From the NCBI GenBank assembly GCA_025350305.1, contig JANXYC010000213.1, positions 1 to 35,624 of the forward strand: a DNA stretch of 35,624 nt, read 5' to 3'. The notes under the pieces are model-generated. The model was not told the DNA's origin. It made no database searches and saw only the letters and a program-made list of their open reading frames with translations. Made by a program: the position numbers and the translations under genes. This document shows positions 19,036 to 31,379 of the stretch, in pieces. Numbering within the stretch: position 1 is the first letter of the stretch; every line of letters begins with the position of its first letter. This DNA comes from Cyclobacteriaceae bacterium (GTDB lineage: Bacteria > Bacteroidota > Bacteroidia > Cytophagales > Cyclobacteriaceae).

Positions 19036-19130
19036 GGGAAAACTGACCTGAATTGTCAAAAATGGCCTTTTGGCATGAAAATCGACACACGGGAAGCAGT
19101 TTATATTAAAATTTAAACTCTAAAATCCAT

Positions 19131-19409
19131 ATGGCTAAAATCAATTTCAAACCCAACGAAGACCGCGTGCTGGTAGAACCTGCAGCGGCGGAAGAAAAGA
19201 CGGCCTCCGGCATCATTATCCCGGACACAGCCAAAGAAAAACCACAAAAAGGAAAAGTGATAGCCGTAGGCGAAGGCGTTAAAGACAAGCCTGTCACAGT
19301 GAAAGTTGGTGAGCATATTCTTTACGGAAAATATGCCGGCACCGAGATTACCATTGATGGTAAGGATTATCTCATTATGCGCAATTCCGATATTTTCGGA
19401 ACGATCTAA
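19131..19409 (+). CDS. groES: Co-chaperonin GroES
   Basis: 92 aa; [43 protein letters not shown]. Confidence 0.97.
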   Translation: MAKINFKPNEDRVLVEPAAAEEKTASGIIIPDTAKEKPQKGKVIAVGEGVKDKPVTVKVGEHILYGKYAGTEITIDGKDYLIMRNSDIFGTI

Positions 19410-19422
19410 TTAACCCAATTAA

Positions 19423-21066
<1,644 letters not shown>

Positions 21067-21104
21067 TGTCAAACCATAAGTTGAGAAGAGAGAATTGGAA
21101 TAAT

Positions 21105-21140
21105 CAAAGGCCCTGGCGAAAGCTGGGGCCTTTGTGTTTT
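21105..21140 (+). terminator. Rho-independent terminator of groESL
   Basis: CAAAGGCCCTGGC-GAAA-GCTGGGGCCTTTG then TGTTTT: about 13-bp stem with G-T wobbles and a GAAA tetraloop. Confidence 0.9.
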
Positions 21141-21187
21141 GGAAGTGTCTGAATTAGTAAAGACTTTATTGTTTTGAGAAGGGATGA

Positions 21188-21592
21188 ATGGAAATGGAAT
21201 TACTAACTTGGTTGGTCAATAGTCAAGTAATGGTAAGTGCTCTAGAACAAATTGAAGGTTTCACCTTGTTTCTCCTGCTCCACATGGGCCGTGTGGATGG
21301 CTCTCTTCATCCGAACGAACGAGATACGATCCTTGAAAAAATGAAGGAATTATTTCCAGAAAATTCTTCCTATGAACAAACGCTGACAGTGATGGAGCTG
21401 CAATACAGCCAATTAAAATATGGTGGGGCCGAAGCCATTCTGAAAGAAGGATTCCGGAAATTTTCTCAAATAGATCCTCTCAAACGAAAGGAAATCTACA
21501 CCGCTCTTTTTGACATTATCAATGCAAACGGGCGTGTCAACGAAGAAGAAACTCAAACGCTTCAGATTTTTAAATCGTGGCTCCTCTTTTAA
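21188..21592 (+). CDS. TerB-like small helical protein
   Basis: 134 aa; LHMGRVDGSLHPNERDTILEKMKELFPE and IINANGRVNEEETQTLQIF resemble the paired acidic repeats of TerB-type proteins. Confidence 0.5.
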   Translation: MEMELLTWLVNSQVMVSALEQIEGFTLFLLLHMGRVDGSLHPNERDTILEKMKELFPENSSYEQTLTVMELQYSQLKYGGAEAILKEGFRKFSQIDPLKRKEIYTALFDIINANGRVNEEETQTLQIFKSWLLF

Positions 21593-21597
21593 GTGGT

Positions 21598-23637
21598 TCA
21601 GTCTTTCCTGGCACTACGGTATAGGAGCAGCAGCATACCAAAGAAGAAGAGTGTTCCCATTATGAAGTAACCACCCTCACCCAGGGCACTTGTCAGTCCG
21701 GATTCTGAATTGACGGTGGTCATTCCTTTAGAAAAGAAAACATTTAGTACGGCAACGATTACACCGGTGATCGCCCCGCCAGCCACCAGCCCAGTGGCAA
21801 ATAAATTACCATAACTTAACTCACCATCTGCTGCGTTATTTCTGTCTTTTCCTCTCCAATCGATAAAGCCCTTCACAGCGCCACCTACAAAAATGGGCAG
21901 TGTTGTAGACAATGGCAAATAGAGACCGATTGCAAACGCGAGCGCTTTGATATTGCATAATTCAAGCGTCACTGCAATAAAAATTCCTACCATAATATAT
22001 TGCCAATCGAGGTTGAATGATAAGATACCGCGAGTGAGTGTAGCCATCAACGTTGCCTGGGGAGCAGGGAATTTTTCTGTTCCAATGCCATGATGTATTC
22101 CTTGCTTCAACATTTCCTCTGTAGGCGAGTCAAGGACCTGGACAATCAATCCAATAGCAACCGAAGAGACAATGGCTCCAATAAAAAGTGCCAACTGCTG
22201 ATATTTCGGCGTGGCCCCAATGAGGAAGCCTGTTTTCAAATCTTGTGAAGTCCCGCCGGCATTGGCTGCTGCTATACAAATCATTCCGCCCACTACGAGC
22301 GCCAACGGTTCATAAAATTTTCCTGACCAACCAATCGAAGTAAAGATCAAACAGGTTCCCATCAATGTTGCAATGGTCATCCCCGATATAGGACTGTTAC
22401 TTGTACCGACCAGGCCCACGATACGGCTGGATACTGTGACAAAGAAGAACCCGAAGATGATCATCAATACTCCCAGAAAAAGTTTTTGAAGGATGTTGTC
22501 ACCAGGAATAAATTGAGAAGGTAGAAGCACGATAATCAGAACCAAAGCAAGGCTTCCAATGATGACTACGCGGAAAGATAAATCGCGCTCAGTACGAAGA
22601 ATGCTCGTTTCACTTTTGTCTTTTAAGGATACCAGGCTGTCGCGAAACGAATTGACAATGGTTGGAAGTGTTTTCAGGAGCGTTATAAAACCGCCCGCAG
22701 CGACGGCACCCGCTCCTATCTGGCGGATGTACGCGAAGTAAATCGCCAATGCCGGGTTGGAAAACGTTTTGGTAACAGGGTCCCAACCGCCCTTTCCGCC
22801 GGCCGTCGAAAGGTCCGCCAGGTATCCCACTTTTGTCAACTGTGTGGCTATCAGCTCGGGGTTCACTAATGTTGATAGCAAGGGAATCATGGCCCACCAT
22901 GCCAGCACGGACCCTGCCACCAGAACCCCCGATATTTTTGGACCAATGATGTATCCCACACCCAGGTACTCAGGAGTGATCTCACCGTTTATAGTGGCCG
23001 AAGGCCAAAACTTATTTGCCTGGTTTGTGATGAACGTTGGTGTTTCTGCAATGACATGGAAAACCTTTTGAAGCATGGCATAGAGAAAGGCCACGCCCAT
23101 TCCGGCAAAGGCCGTTTGAGCGAGTACCCCACCCTTCTCTCCCGCCTGCAGCACTGATGCACAGGCAGTGCCCTCCGGATACGGAAGGTTTTCATGTTCC
23201 TTAACGATCAAGGATCGTCGTAGCGGGATCATCATCATCGTGCCCAGCATACCGCCCAGTCCTGCTAGTACCAAAATCGTTATGTAATTGAAGTACGGTG
23301 CCCCAACACTGATGCCATCGTCTCCAACCGACAAGAACATAAATCCCGGCAGGGTAAATGCCACGCCGGCAGCAATCGACTCACCGGCCGAGCCGGTGGT
23401 TTGAATAATATTATTTTCAAGAATAGTCGTTTTGAATAGTTTTCTGCCAAGGGTGATTGCAATGACGGCAATCGGTATGGAGGCGGTAACTGTAAGGCCA
23501 GCACGCAGGGCCAGGTACACCGTTGAACATCCAAAGACGATGCCGAAGAAAGATCCCAATAGGATAGCCTTCAACGTGAATTCGGCCATGTTCTGTTCGG
23601 GGGCCACGTAGGGTTTGAATTTTTCTAAGCTTTCCAT
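21598..23637 (-). CDS. OPT-family oligopeptide transporter
   Basis: 679 aa polytopic membrane protein; [79 protein letters not shown]. Confidence 0.9.
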   Translation of the reverse strand: MESLEKFKPYVAPEQNMAEFTLKAILLGSFFGIVFGCSTVYLALRAGLTVTASIPIAVIAITLGRKLFKTTILENNIIQTTGSAGESIAAGVAFTLPGFMFLSVGDDGISVGAPYFNYITILVLAGLGGMLGTMMMIPLRRSLIVKEHENLPYPEGTACASVLQAGEKGGVLAQTAFAGMGVAFLYAMLQKVFHVIAETPTFITNQANKFWPSATINGEITPEYLGVGYIIGPKISGVLVAGSVLAWWAMIPLLSTLVNPELIATQLTKVGYLADLSTAGGKGGWDPVTKTFSNPALAIYFAYIRQIGAGAVAAGGFITLLKTLPTIVNSFRDSLVSLKDKSETSILRTERDLSFRVVIIGSLALVLIIVLLPSQFIPGDNILQKLFLGVLMIIFGFFFVTVSSRIVGLVGTSNSPISGMTIATLMGTCLIFTSIGWSGKFYEPLALVVGGMICIAAANAGGTSQDLKTGFLIGATPKYQQLALFIGAIVSSVAIGLIVQVLDSPTEEMLKQGIHHGIGTEKFPAPQATLMATLTRGILSFNLDWQYIMVGIFIAVTLELCNIKALAFAIGLYLPLSTTLPIFVGGAVKGFIDWRGKDRNNAADGELSYGNLFATGLVAGGAITGVIVAVLNVFFSKGMTTVNSESGLTSALGEGGYFIMGTLFFFGMLLLLYRSARKD

Positions 23638-23647
23638 GTTAATAATA

Positions 23648-25156
23648 TTAGTGGATGTCTCCCATTAATTTCTTGAGGGGTTTGTTTAGTAGGATAACGA
23701 TGATCCCTGCAATCATCATCACTTTTACAACTACCCAGAATAAGTCGATCAACAATTTAGGATTTGCTGAGATAGCGCCACCGTCAAATTCCCCGGCAAA
23801 TAGACCTGCAATTAAATTTCCAAAAGCCAGTGACATAAACCAGATACCCATCATCTGGCCTACGATTCGTTTTGGCGAAAGCTTTGTTACAGAACTTAAC
23901 CCAATTGGATAAAGACATATCTCCCCAAAGGTGTGAAGAAGATAGGTAATGATAAGCCAGTTTGGCGATACGCCTTTGCCGCTATTCAGATAGATTAATG
24001 ATGCTCCCATCATGACTGCGTAGCCCAAACCCATAAAAATTAATCCGAAGGAAAGCTTTAAAGGTGTGGAGGGGCTTACGTTTCGCTTCGCGAGCCAAAC
24101 CCATAGCCAGGCAAACATCGGTGCAAAGATCAGCACGGCACCGGCGGGCACCGTCTGAAACCATCCCGATGGAAATTCAAAATCAAAAGCGTTCAAGAAC
24201 CGGTTCGTGTATCGATCTGCAAATAGGGTAAGCGATGAGCCTTGCTGTTCATAACCTGCATAAAACATGGCGGAGGCCAGAAAAAAAATTCCAATCACTT
24301 TGACTTTGCTTCGTTCATCCTTTTCCAGTTTTTCGAAGAATATGAGGTTTCCAAAATACAGTACGACGATTGCAATTATTATATAGGCAGAACCCTTTGC
24401 CATTGAAACCGGGTTGATACTTATTACCTGTGTCAGGAGCAAGGTCACCAGTACGACCAGGAGAAAGCCTAGAATCATCAGAGCTCTCTTGATATTCCTT
24501 TCCCGTGCAGCTTGCTTTAAGGGATCGGAAAGCTTGATTGGTTCCACCCCGGCAGAACCCAAATTATTCTCCGTAATTTTATACTGAATGACGCCCGCCA
24601 GCATACCGATGCCAGCTGCAGCAAATCCATAGTGCCAGTTAATTTTCTCTCCCAGATAACTGGTGATAATAGGCGCAATGGTTGCCCCGATATTGATCCC
24701 CACGTAAAAAATTGAGAAGCCAGCATCCCTTCGGGCCTGGTCAGATGAAGAATATAGTTCGCCTACCAGACTGCTGATGTTTGGCTTTAGTAAACCCGTG
24801 CCCATCACAATTAAAAGGAGTCCCACAAAAAAAGTTTGACTGAATGGGAAAGCGAGACAAAAATGTCCCATCGTTATAAGGCATCCTCCATAAAAAACAG
24901 ATTTGCGAAGGCCAAAATATTTATCTGCCAGCCAACCACCGGGCAAGGCAAGCAAATAGACGAACATGGTGTACAATCCGTAAACAGCCCCTCCAGTTTT
25001 TTCGTCCATGCCCATACCACCTTCCTCAATTGCGGCTGTCATGAATAAGATAAGCAGGGCCCGCATGCCGTAGTAGCTAAAACGCTCCCACATCTCGGTG
25101 AAAAATAAGGTAGCCAGTCCCCGAGGATGACCGAAGAAAGTTTTTGTATCAGGCAT
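23648..25156 (-). CDS. POT/PTR2-family proton-dependent peptide transporter
   Basis: 502 aa; GHPRGLATLFFTEMWERFSYYGMRALLILFM, GGWLADKYFGLRKSVFYGG, FSIFYVGINIGATIAPI. Confidence 0.93.
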   Translation of the reverse strand: MPDTKTFFGHPRGLATLFFTEMWERFSYYGMRALLILFMTAAIEEGGMGMDEKTGGAVYGLYTMFVYLLALPGGWLADKYFGLRKSVFYGGCLITMGHFCLAFPFSQTFFVGLLLIVMGTGLLKPNISSLVGELYSSSDQARRDAGFSIFYVGINIGATIAPIITSYLGEKINWHYGFAAAGIGMLAGVIQYKITENNLGSAGVEPIKLSDPLKQAARERNIKRALMILGFLLVVLVTLLLTQVISINPVSMAKGSAYIIIAIVVLYFGNLIFFEKLEKDERSKVKVIGIFFLASAMFYAGYEQQGSSLTLFADRYTNRFLNAFDFEFPSGWFQTVPAGAVLIFAPMFAWLWVWLAKRNVSPSTPLKLSFGLIFMGLGYAVMMGASLIYLNSGKGVSPNWLIITYLLHTFGEICLYPIGLSSVTKLSPKRIVGQMMGIWFMSLAFGNLIAGLFAGEFDGGAISANPKLLIDLFWVVVKVMMIAGIIVILLNKPLKKLMGDIH

Positions 25157-25275
25157 TAACAGTCAAAGTAGGTCTATTAACGTTGCCAGTCAAGTTTCAA
25201 TGCGGCGATCCGTCCTGCAACAGCGTGCTCGAATTCCTTGATATTGCATTGCCCCCCGACTAGATGCTTTGTCAC

Positions 25276-25300
25276 AAAAAAAGCCCCAACGAATCGGGGC
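25276..25300 (-). terminator. Rho-independent terminator after pckG
   Basis: Minus strand GCCCCGA-TTCG-TTGGGGCTTTTTTT: 7-bp stem, TTCG loop, T-run. Confidence 0.88.
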
Positions 25301-25314
25301 ACCAATGACATTCA

Positions 25315-27180
25315 TCATTCCATTGTCTCGACTTCCAGTCGCCACTTCTCAGGAGAACGCCACAAGCTGGAGAGCAAGAGCTCCCGCATGAAAATAAATT
25401 CTTTTGGAAGCTTATCATACATCCGTTCGAAGAGCTCTGCGTGGTCAAGCAATTCTTTCTTCCAGGCTTCCCGGTCAATGTTCATGATCGCTTCAAACTG
25501 TTGGCGAGTGAAATCAGATCCAGTCCAATCGATATCGTCATAATGCGGCATCCATCCGATGGGGCTCTCGACAGCATTGGATTTGCCTTGAATTTTTTCA
25601 ACGATCCACTTCAATATTCTCATATTCTCGCCATAACCAGGCCACTGAAAATTTCCGTTCTCGTCTTTACGAAACCAATTGACACCAAAAATTCTTGGTG
25701 GATTGGGAATGTTACGCCCAAACTGCAGCCAATGATTAAAATATTCACCCATGTGATAACCGCAGAATGGAAGCATAGCGAAAGGATCTCTTCTCACCTT
25801 TCCAACCTCACCGAATGCAGCAGCTGTCGTTTCCGAGCCCATGGTCGCTGCGAGGTAGACGCCGGAATTCCAATTGTGCGCTTGATAAATCAACGGAATA
25901 GTGTTGCTGCGCCTGCCTCCAAAAACAAACGCTCCAACGGGTACTCCATTTGGATCTTCCCATGATGGATCAAGGACCGGATTTTGGATAGCGGGAGCAG
26001 TAAAACGAGCATTTGGATGCGCGCACGGCTTTCCACTGGCCGGATCCCATTTTTGTCTATGCCAATCGATCAGACCTTTTGGCGGTTCCTTCGTCATACC
26101 CTCCCACCACACGTCACCATCGGGTGTTACGCCAACATTCGTAAATATGGTGTCCTTTGAAATGGTTGCCATGGCATTTGGGTTGGTCTTTATGTTTGTC
26201 CCGGGGGCCACTCCGAAATATCCTGCCTCCGGGTTAATGGCATACAACTTCCCGTCCTTGCCAGGCTTTATCCAGGCGATATCATCTCCAACCGTTGTAA
26301 TCTTCCACCCACCGAATTCTTTTGGTGGGATAAGCATAGCAAAATTTGTTTTGCCACAGGCACTTGGAAAAGCGGCCGCAACATAGGATTTATCTCCCTG
26401 TGGACTTTGCACGCCCAGGAGAAGCATGTGTTCGGCAAGCCAGCCTTCATCCCGGGCCATCGATGATGCAATCCGCAATGCAAAACATTTTTTACCCAGT
26501 AAGGCATTGCCGCCATAGCCCGAGCCGTACGAAACAATGGAGCGGTCTTCGGGATAATGAACAATATATTTTACAGTGGGATTTGTTGGCCACTGTACAT
26601 CCTGCTGACCGGCCTTAAGTGGAGCGCCAACTGAATGCAAACATTTCACATACTCACCATCAGCGGCCAGGACGTCCATCACTTTTTTGCCAACCCGTGT
26701 CATGATGTGCATATTAACCACTACATATTCTGAATCAGAAATCTGCACACCAATGTGTGAGAGTGGGGAGCCTACGGGCCCCATGCTAAACGGAATCACA
26801 TATAACGTACGTCCCTGCATACAACCTTCAAAAAGTTTCTTAAGCCTGGGTTTCATCTCTTTTGGGTCAACCCAGTTATTGGTGGGGCCGGCATCTTCTT
26901 TCCAGCGGCTGCATATGTACGTGCGGTCTTCTACTCGAGCCACATCACTGGGATCAGAGAAACATGCATAACTATTTGGTCGCTTCTTTGGATCGAGTCG
27001 GATAAAGGTGCCTTTCTGCACCAGTTGCTCGCACAGATCCTTATATTCTTCTTTAGAACCATCGCACCAACGAATATCATCAGGCTTGCATAAACTAGAC
27101 ATTTGGTTCACCCAATCCTTCAATTCGGTATGCTTGATCGTGTAGGTGTTTTTGGAAATCTGAGGCTCAGTCATATTCAA
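25315..27180 (-). CDS. pckG: Phosphoenolpyruvate carboxykinase (GTP-type)
   Basis: 621 aa; [68 protein letters not shown]. Confidence 0.95.
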   Translation of the reverse strand: MNMTEPQISKNTYTIKHTELKDWVNQMSSLCKPDDIRWCDGSKEEYKDLCEQLVQKGTFIRLDPKKRPNSYACFSDPSDVARVEDRTYICSRWKEDAGPTNNWVDPKEMKPRLKKLFEGCMQGRTLYVIPFSMGPVGSPLSHIGVQISDSEYVVVNMHIMTRVGKKVMDVLAADGEYVKCLHSVGAPLKAGQQDVQWPTNPTVKYIVHYPEDRSIVSYGSGYGGNALLGKKCFALRIASSMARDEGWLAEHMLLLGVQSPQGDKSYVAAAFPSACGKTNFAMLIPPKEFGGWKITTVGDDIAWIKPGKDGKLYAINPEAGYFGVAPGTNIKTNPNAMATISKDTIFTNVGVTPDGDVWWEGMTKEPPKGLIDWHRQKWDPASGKPCAHPNARFTAPAIQNPVLDPSWEDPNGVPVGAFVFGGRRSNTIPLIYQAHNWNSGVYLAATMGSETTAAAFGEVGKVRRDPFAMLPFCGYHMGEYFNHWLQFGRNIPNPPRIFGVNWFRKDENGNFQWPGYGENMRILKWIVEKIQGKSNAVESPIGWMPHYDDIDWTGSDFTRQQFEAIMNIDREAWKKELLDHAELFERMYDKLPKEFIFMRELLLSSLWRSPEKWRLEVETME

Positions 27181-27308
27181 ATGTGCTTTGTTGGAGTTGC
27201 AAAATAAGGATTGAAAAGGTCAAAATGAAATAGTTCAATCGATTGCGATGGCACAAAAAACTATTGTCTTCGCCAACGATTTAGGGGCATAGTTGTGCAA
27301 GAAGGATT

Positions 27309-27316
27309 TATATTTG
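27309..27316 (+). promoter_or_regulatory. Possible Bacteroidetes -7 box for aguB
   Basis: TATATTTG matches TAnnTTTG, about 17 nt before the GTG start; -33 not clear. Confidence 0.35.
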
Positions 27317-27332
27317 CTGAAATTTTCAAACC

Positions 27333-28217
27333 GTGACCAGAAAAGTAAACGTGGGAATCGTGCAGATGTCGTGTTGCGCTGTGCCCAAAGAAAACCTTGA
27401 AAAGGTGAAATCGAAAATCATCGAGCTCTCTAAACAGGGAGCCCAGATCATTTGCCTGCAGGAACTCTTTACCTCTTTGTATTTCTGCGATGAGGAGAAT
27501 CATGATAACTTTAAGTTGGCCGAAGCAATCCCGGGGCCTTCGACGGATTTTCTCGCTCCGCTGGCCAAGGAATATAAGGTTGTAATCATTGCTTCGCTTT
27601 TTGAGAAACGTGCCGAGGGACTTTACCACAATACCACCGCGGTTATTGACGCCGATGGGACCTACCTGGGAAAATATCGTAAGATGCACATCCCCGATGA
27701 TCCGGGTTACTATGAAAAATTCTATTTTACTCCAGGGGATCTGGGTTATAAAGTTTTTAAAACAAAATACACCACGATCGGAATTTTGATCTGCTGGGAT
27801 CAATGGTACCCGGAGGCTGCACGGATCACATCGTTGATGGGAGCGGAAATACTTTTCTATCCGACCGCGATTGGTTGGGCGAGCAACCAAAATCAAGAAA
27901 CGAATGAAGAGCAATACAATGCGTGGCAAACGATCCAGCGTTCCCATTCCATAGCAAATGGTGTTTATGTAGTTTCCGTTAACCGGGTGGGAACCGAAGG
28001 GCCGATGAAATTTTGGGGTGGTTCTTTTATCTCGAGCCCTTTCGGAAAATTATTATACAAAGCACCTCACGAACAAGAAACCATCCATGTAGAAGAGCTT
28101 GACCTGGAAAAGAGCGACCGCTATCGCACGCATTGGCCATTCCTGCGCGATCGCCGGATTGACAGCTATCAACCTATACTAAGTCGATTTTTGGATGAGA
28201 CCTGGGATAGAAAGTAG
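27333..28217 (+). CDS. aguB: N-carbamoylputrescine amidase (carbon-nitrogen hydrolase family)
   Basis: 294 aa; QIICLQELFTSLYFC, KYRKMHIPDDPGYYEKFYFTPGD, IGILICWDQWYPEAAR; next to agmatine deiminase. Confidence 0.93.
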   Translation: MTRKVNVGIVQMSCCAVPKENLEKVKSKIIELSKQGAQIICLQELFTSLYFCDEENHDNFKLAEAIPGPSTDFLAPLAKEYKVVIIASLFEKRAEGLYHNTTAVIDADGTYLGKYRKMHIPDDPGYYEKFYFTPGDLGYKVFKTKYTTIGILICWDQWYPEAARITSLMGAEILFYPTAIGWASNQNQETNEEQYNAWQTIQRSHSIANGVYVVSVNRVGTEGPMKFWGGSFISSPFGKLLYKAPHEQETIHVEELDLEKSDRYRTHWPFLRDRRIDSYQPILSRFLDETWDRK

Positions 28218-28231
28218 AAAGTAGAAAGTAG
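28208..28231 (+). repeat. TAGAAAG tandem repeat (about 3.4 copies) at the aguB/aguA junction
   Basis: TAGAAAGTAGAAAGTAGAAAGTAG; the aguB stop TAG (28215-28217) is inside the array, which ends 1 bp before the aguA ATG (28233). Confidence 0.95.
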
Positions 28232-28232
28232 C

Positions 28233-29273
28233 ATGGCTCAAACACCGAAGCAACTCGGCTTTCAATTTCCTGCCGAGTTTGAAAAACATACTGCAACATG
28301 GCTGAGCTGGCCTCACAAGGAGGCTTCATGGCCTGGTGAAATTGAAAGCATTTATCCTGCGTATTCGTTCTTCGTAAAGATTTTAGCACAATCTGAGCAC
28401 GTGCATATTAACGTGGCGGATCCGGTAATGAAAACAAAAGCTCTTGAACACTTGTCCCGGGTTGGGGCCAATCTCTTGGCCATCCAATTCCATTTTAACC
28501 CTACCAATGACGCCTGGTGTCGCGACCATGGTCCGGCTTTTCTTATCAATAAGAAGGAAAAAAAGAAAGCGATTATTGATTGGGGTTACAATGCATGGGG
28601 AGGTAAATATCCTCCCTATGATTTAGACGATATTATTCCAACGCGTATTGCGAATGATCTGAAACTTCAGGTATTCAATCCAGGAATCGTGATGGAAGGA
28701 GGTTCAGTCGATTTCAATGGAGCTGGCACCGTTCTCACAACCACGGCATGCCTCCTCAATAAGAACCGCAATCCAACGCTGACACAAAAACAGGTAGAAC
28801 AATATCTCATCAATTATTACGGCGTTGAACAGGTACTTTGGCTCGGTGATGGAATTATCGGAGATGATACAGACGGTCACATCGATGACATCGCCCGATT
28901 CGTAAATACCGATACGGTGGTGACGGTTGTGGAAGAGGATAAGTCTGATGAAAATTATGAGGTGCTGCAGGAAAATCTGAAGACGCTAAAGGCCATGCGT
29001 CTATTGAATGGCCAACCTCTTAGAATTATCGAACTCCCGATGCCCTCCCCTGTTTTGTATGAAGATCAACGGCTACCTGCCTCCTATGCTAACTTTTATA
29101 TCTCCAATCAACATGTGATCGTGCCGACCTACCGCTGCAAAAATGATCATAAGGCTTTACAGATTCTGAGTCAAGCCTTTCCCCAGCATGAAGTAATTGG
29201 TATTGACTCGGTTGACATTATCCGGGGGCTAGGCAGTTTTCATTGTCTCAGTCAGCAGGAACCGGCGCTATAG
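28233..29273 (+). CDS. aguA: Agmatine deiminase
   Basis: 346 aa; EKHTATWLSWPHKEASWPG, NDAWCRDHGPAFLIN, DDTDGHIDDIARFV, C-terminal GLGSFHCLSQQEP. Confidence 0.95.
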   Translation: MAQTPKQLGFQFPAEFEKHTATWLSWPHKEASWPGEIESIYPAYSFFVKILAQSEHVHINVADPVMKTKALEHLSRVGANLLAIQFHFNPTNDAWCRDHGPAFLINKKEKKKAIIDWGYNAWGGKYPPYDLDDIIPTRIANDLKLQVFNPGIVMEGGSVDFNGAGTVLTTTACLLNKNRNPTLTQKQVEQYLINYYGVEQVLWLGDGIIGDDTDGHIDDIARFVNTDTVVTVVEEDKSDENYEVLQENLKTLKAMRLLNGQPLRIIELPMPSPVLYEDQRLPASYANFYISNQHVIVPTYRCKNDHKALQILSQAFPQHEVIGIDSVDIIRGLGSFHCLSQQEPAL

Positions 29274-29274
29274 T

Positions 29275-30150
29275 TTAAAGCGTCTTGGCATAGATAATGT
29301 CAGCCTTCACACTCTCCCATGATGATTTAGGATAGGTGTCATGCTCAAGATATGCATGTTTAAGTCCCGCCAATGATGCATACGAAAGTAATTGTCTGAA
29401 ATCGATGGAGCCGGTGCCGAGGTCTGCATTTTTTTTGCGATCCGCCTTATCCATATCCTTCAAGTGCCATTGTTCAAAGTTGCCGGGATATTTTTTGAAA
29501 TAATCAACCGGGTTCTTTCCAGCAAAGGTGGTCCAATACATGTCCATCTCCATACCAACAAGTTTTGGGTCAAGTTCAGCGAGCATCAAATCATACGGAA
29601 CCTGATCACCAATCTTATCGAATTCGAACGCATGATTGTGATAATTCATGCGCACGTCATTCTTTTTACAAAGTTCTCCGGCCCTATTTAGTTTCTCGCA
29701 TACAAATTTGTAATCGTCAAGCGTTTTCCGTTCATCGTCAGCCAGATAGGCGAGGACCATGTATTCCTGTCCCACTTCCTTTGCATCATTCACAGCACGT
29801 TCCCATTCATTCAGGATTGTACCTTTCATAGCTTTTGATCGCTCCGCCTTTCCCAATGCGTAATGGCCGCTTGGCACACTCATTCCGAGGGTTTTCACAT
29901 AATCACCAAACTCCTTCACCTTCATTCCAAACAACATTCCATCATTGTACCCAAACGTTTCCAGTTCCTGATATCCCAGGTCTGACAATTGCTTGAGTAC
30001 GCCTTTCGCGTCCTTAAAAATCACATCGCGAAGGGTGTATAGTTGTATTCCAATTTTACGATTAGCAGGTAATGGAAAAGCCAGACCATTGAAGGTGGCC
30101 GTTGCTGCTACCGCCAATGTGCTGGCGCTAATAAATTGTCTTCGGTTCAT
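29275..30150 (-). CDS. Exported sugar phosphate isomerase/epimerase-like TIM-barrel protein
   Basis: 291 aa; Tat-like N-terminus MNRRQFISASTLAVAATATF; KIGIQLYTLRDVIFKDAKGVLKQLSDLGYQELETFGY; NYHNHAFEF; Xylose-isomerase-like TIM-barrel pattern. Confidence 0.85.
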   Translation of the reverse strand: MNRRQFISASTLAVAATATFNGLAFPLPANRKIGIQLYTLRDVIFKDAKGVLKQLSDLGYQELETFGYNDGMLFGMKVKEFGDYVKTLGMSVPSGHYALGKAERSKAMKGTILNEWERAVNDAKEVGQEYMVLAYLADDERKTLDDYKFVCEKLNRAGELCKKNDVRMNYHNHAFEFDKIGDQVPYDLMLAELDPKLVGMEMDMYWTTFAGKNPVDYFKKYPGNFEQWHLKDMDKADRKKNADLGTGSIDFRQLLSYASLAGLKHAYLEHDTYPKSSWESVKADIIYAKTL

Positions 30151-30584
30151 GTTGCTGATTGTTGTTGTTTGATCCAGTCGTACGCTTCCTTTTCGTTTGA
30201 GAAAACTCCAAGATGAATGTTCTTTAGCTTATATTTTTCATCTGTATCCAGTTTAAATTTTTCCATCGGGTAATCAGCAAAAATACTGGCCCCCAGTATG
30301 ACCGCATGAATGCGGACTCCGGCTTTATTGAAGAGTAAATCTTCCCACACATTTACCAACCAGGCTTCTACGTCTTCGTCTAATTCGCCCAGCAACTCGG
30401 TATCGGCCATCCAGGCCAGGTTACTATACGACTTCTTCAATTGGAGATATTCTTCCTGAATCCTTCGAAGATTGTATTTAAATTCCTCACCCGGTGGTTC
30501 TTTCACCCAGCGATGACGCAGCAGCGGGAGGCTGTCATCTAACTCACACTGAACATACTCATTTTCAAAAATGCTTATAAGCAT
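30147..30584 (-). CDS. Small protein with possible STAS/SpoIIAA-like fold
   Basis: 145 aa; overlaps the downstream TIM-barrel start by 4 bp; WMADTELLGELDEDVEAWLVNVWEDLL...HLGVFSNEKEAYDWIKQQ resembles Bacteroidetes STAS-like proteins. Confidence 0.5.
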   Translation of the reverse strand: MLISIFENEYVQCELDDSLPLLRHRWVKEPPGEEFKYNLRRIQEEYLQLKKSYSNLAWMADTELLGELDEDVEAWLVNVWEDLLFNKAGVRIHAVILGASIFADYPMEKFKLDTDEKYKLKNIHLGVFSNEKEAYDWIKQQQSAT

Positions 30585-30633
30585 GAAATTGGGACCAGCA
30601 TTGGACTTATCCTGTATATCAAAAATTAGCTAC

Positions 30634-31368
30634 CTATTTTATCTCCCGGATCTTGATGTTTCTAAACCACACCTGGTTGCCATGATCTTGCAGGGCGATA
30701 TGACCTTTCCTGGCTTTGCCAAAATCAGGTGACGTCTTGAATTTACTTCCCTGGATCATCGCTTCCCATTCCGGCGTAAACATTTCTGTCTCCACTTGCT
30801 TCACATCATTCAACCATAGCTCGAGATGACCCCTGTTAGAAATGATTTTAGCCGTGTTCCATTCTCCCGCGGGGTGAACGGATTCAGTCTTGCTTGCTAT
30901 CAGATCATACAAGTTCCCCGCACGATGCTTATCAATCTTCGCATCCGGATGGCAGGTATTGTCCAGGACCTGCATTTCGGGGCCTGTCTTCCAAACATAA
31001 TCATACTTCGGATCTTCCACAACATTGAAAATTATTCCACTATTGCCACAGGGTTCTATTTTCCAGTCGACGCTGAATTCATAATTTTCGAATTCCTCCT
31101 TTGTGACAAGGTCACCGCCTCCCATGGTTTGCCAGTCCTTTTTGTTGGAAGCATCAAGATATAACGCTCACTCACCAATTTTCCAGGCCGGGCCGATTTT
31201 GTCACTCTTAAAGCTATGCCAACCGGAAAGGGTTTTGCCATCGAACAAAAGTTTCCAATCCGCTTTCTTTTCTTTGTCTGTGAGCGTATTTGGTGCTGAT
31301 GGCTGCGCAAACGAGTTACATCCGCTAATCAAAATACATCCCAGTAAAACGATCTTTTGCATCTTCAT
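30634..31368 (-). pseudogene. DUF1080 (3-keto-disaccharide hydrolase-like) lipoprotein gene interrupted by an in-frame TGA at 31168-31170
   Basis: ORFs 31168-31368 and 30634-31125 are in the same frame; read-through gives ...WKLLFDGKTLSGWHSFKSDKIGPAWKIGE*ALYLDASNKKDWQTMGGGDLVTKEEFENYEFSVDWKI... Confidence 0.85.
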
Positions 31369-31379
31369 ATGTCATTAAT

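Noticed and set aside
18919-19130. CIRCE (HrcA) operator or sigma54 promoter upstream of groESL
   Set aside because: No TTAGCACTC-N9-GAGTGCTAA found; TGGCATGAAAATCGACA only partly fits the -24/-12 consensus with a mismatched -12 element.
25177-25311. 44-codon minus-strand ORF just after pckG (MSLVPRFVGAFFVTKHLVGGQCNIKEFEHAVAGRIAALKLDWQR)
   Set aside because: An open frame of this length is expected by chance fairly often, and its 5' part is the pckG terminator hairpin. Would revisit if conserved in relatives.
27261-27947. 228 aa minus-strand ORF opposite aguB
   Set aside because: Antisense to a confidently identified enzyme gene; no family resemblance.
31168-31170. Selenocysteine or programmed read-through at the DUF1080 TGA
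   Set aside because: Family position is expected to be a small residue such as Gly, not a catalytic Cys/Sec, and no clear SECIS-like hairpin was recognised next to it; a nonsense mutation or error is simpler.
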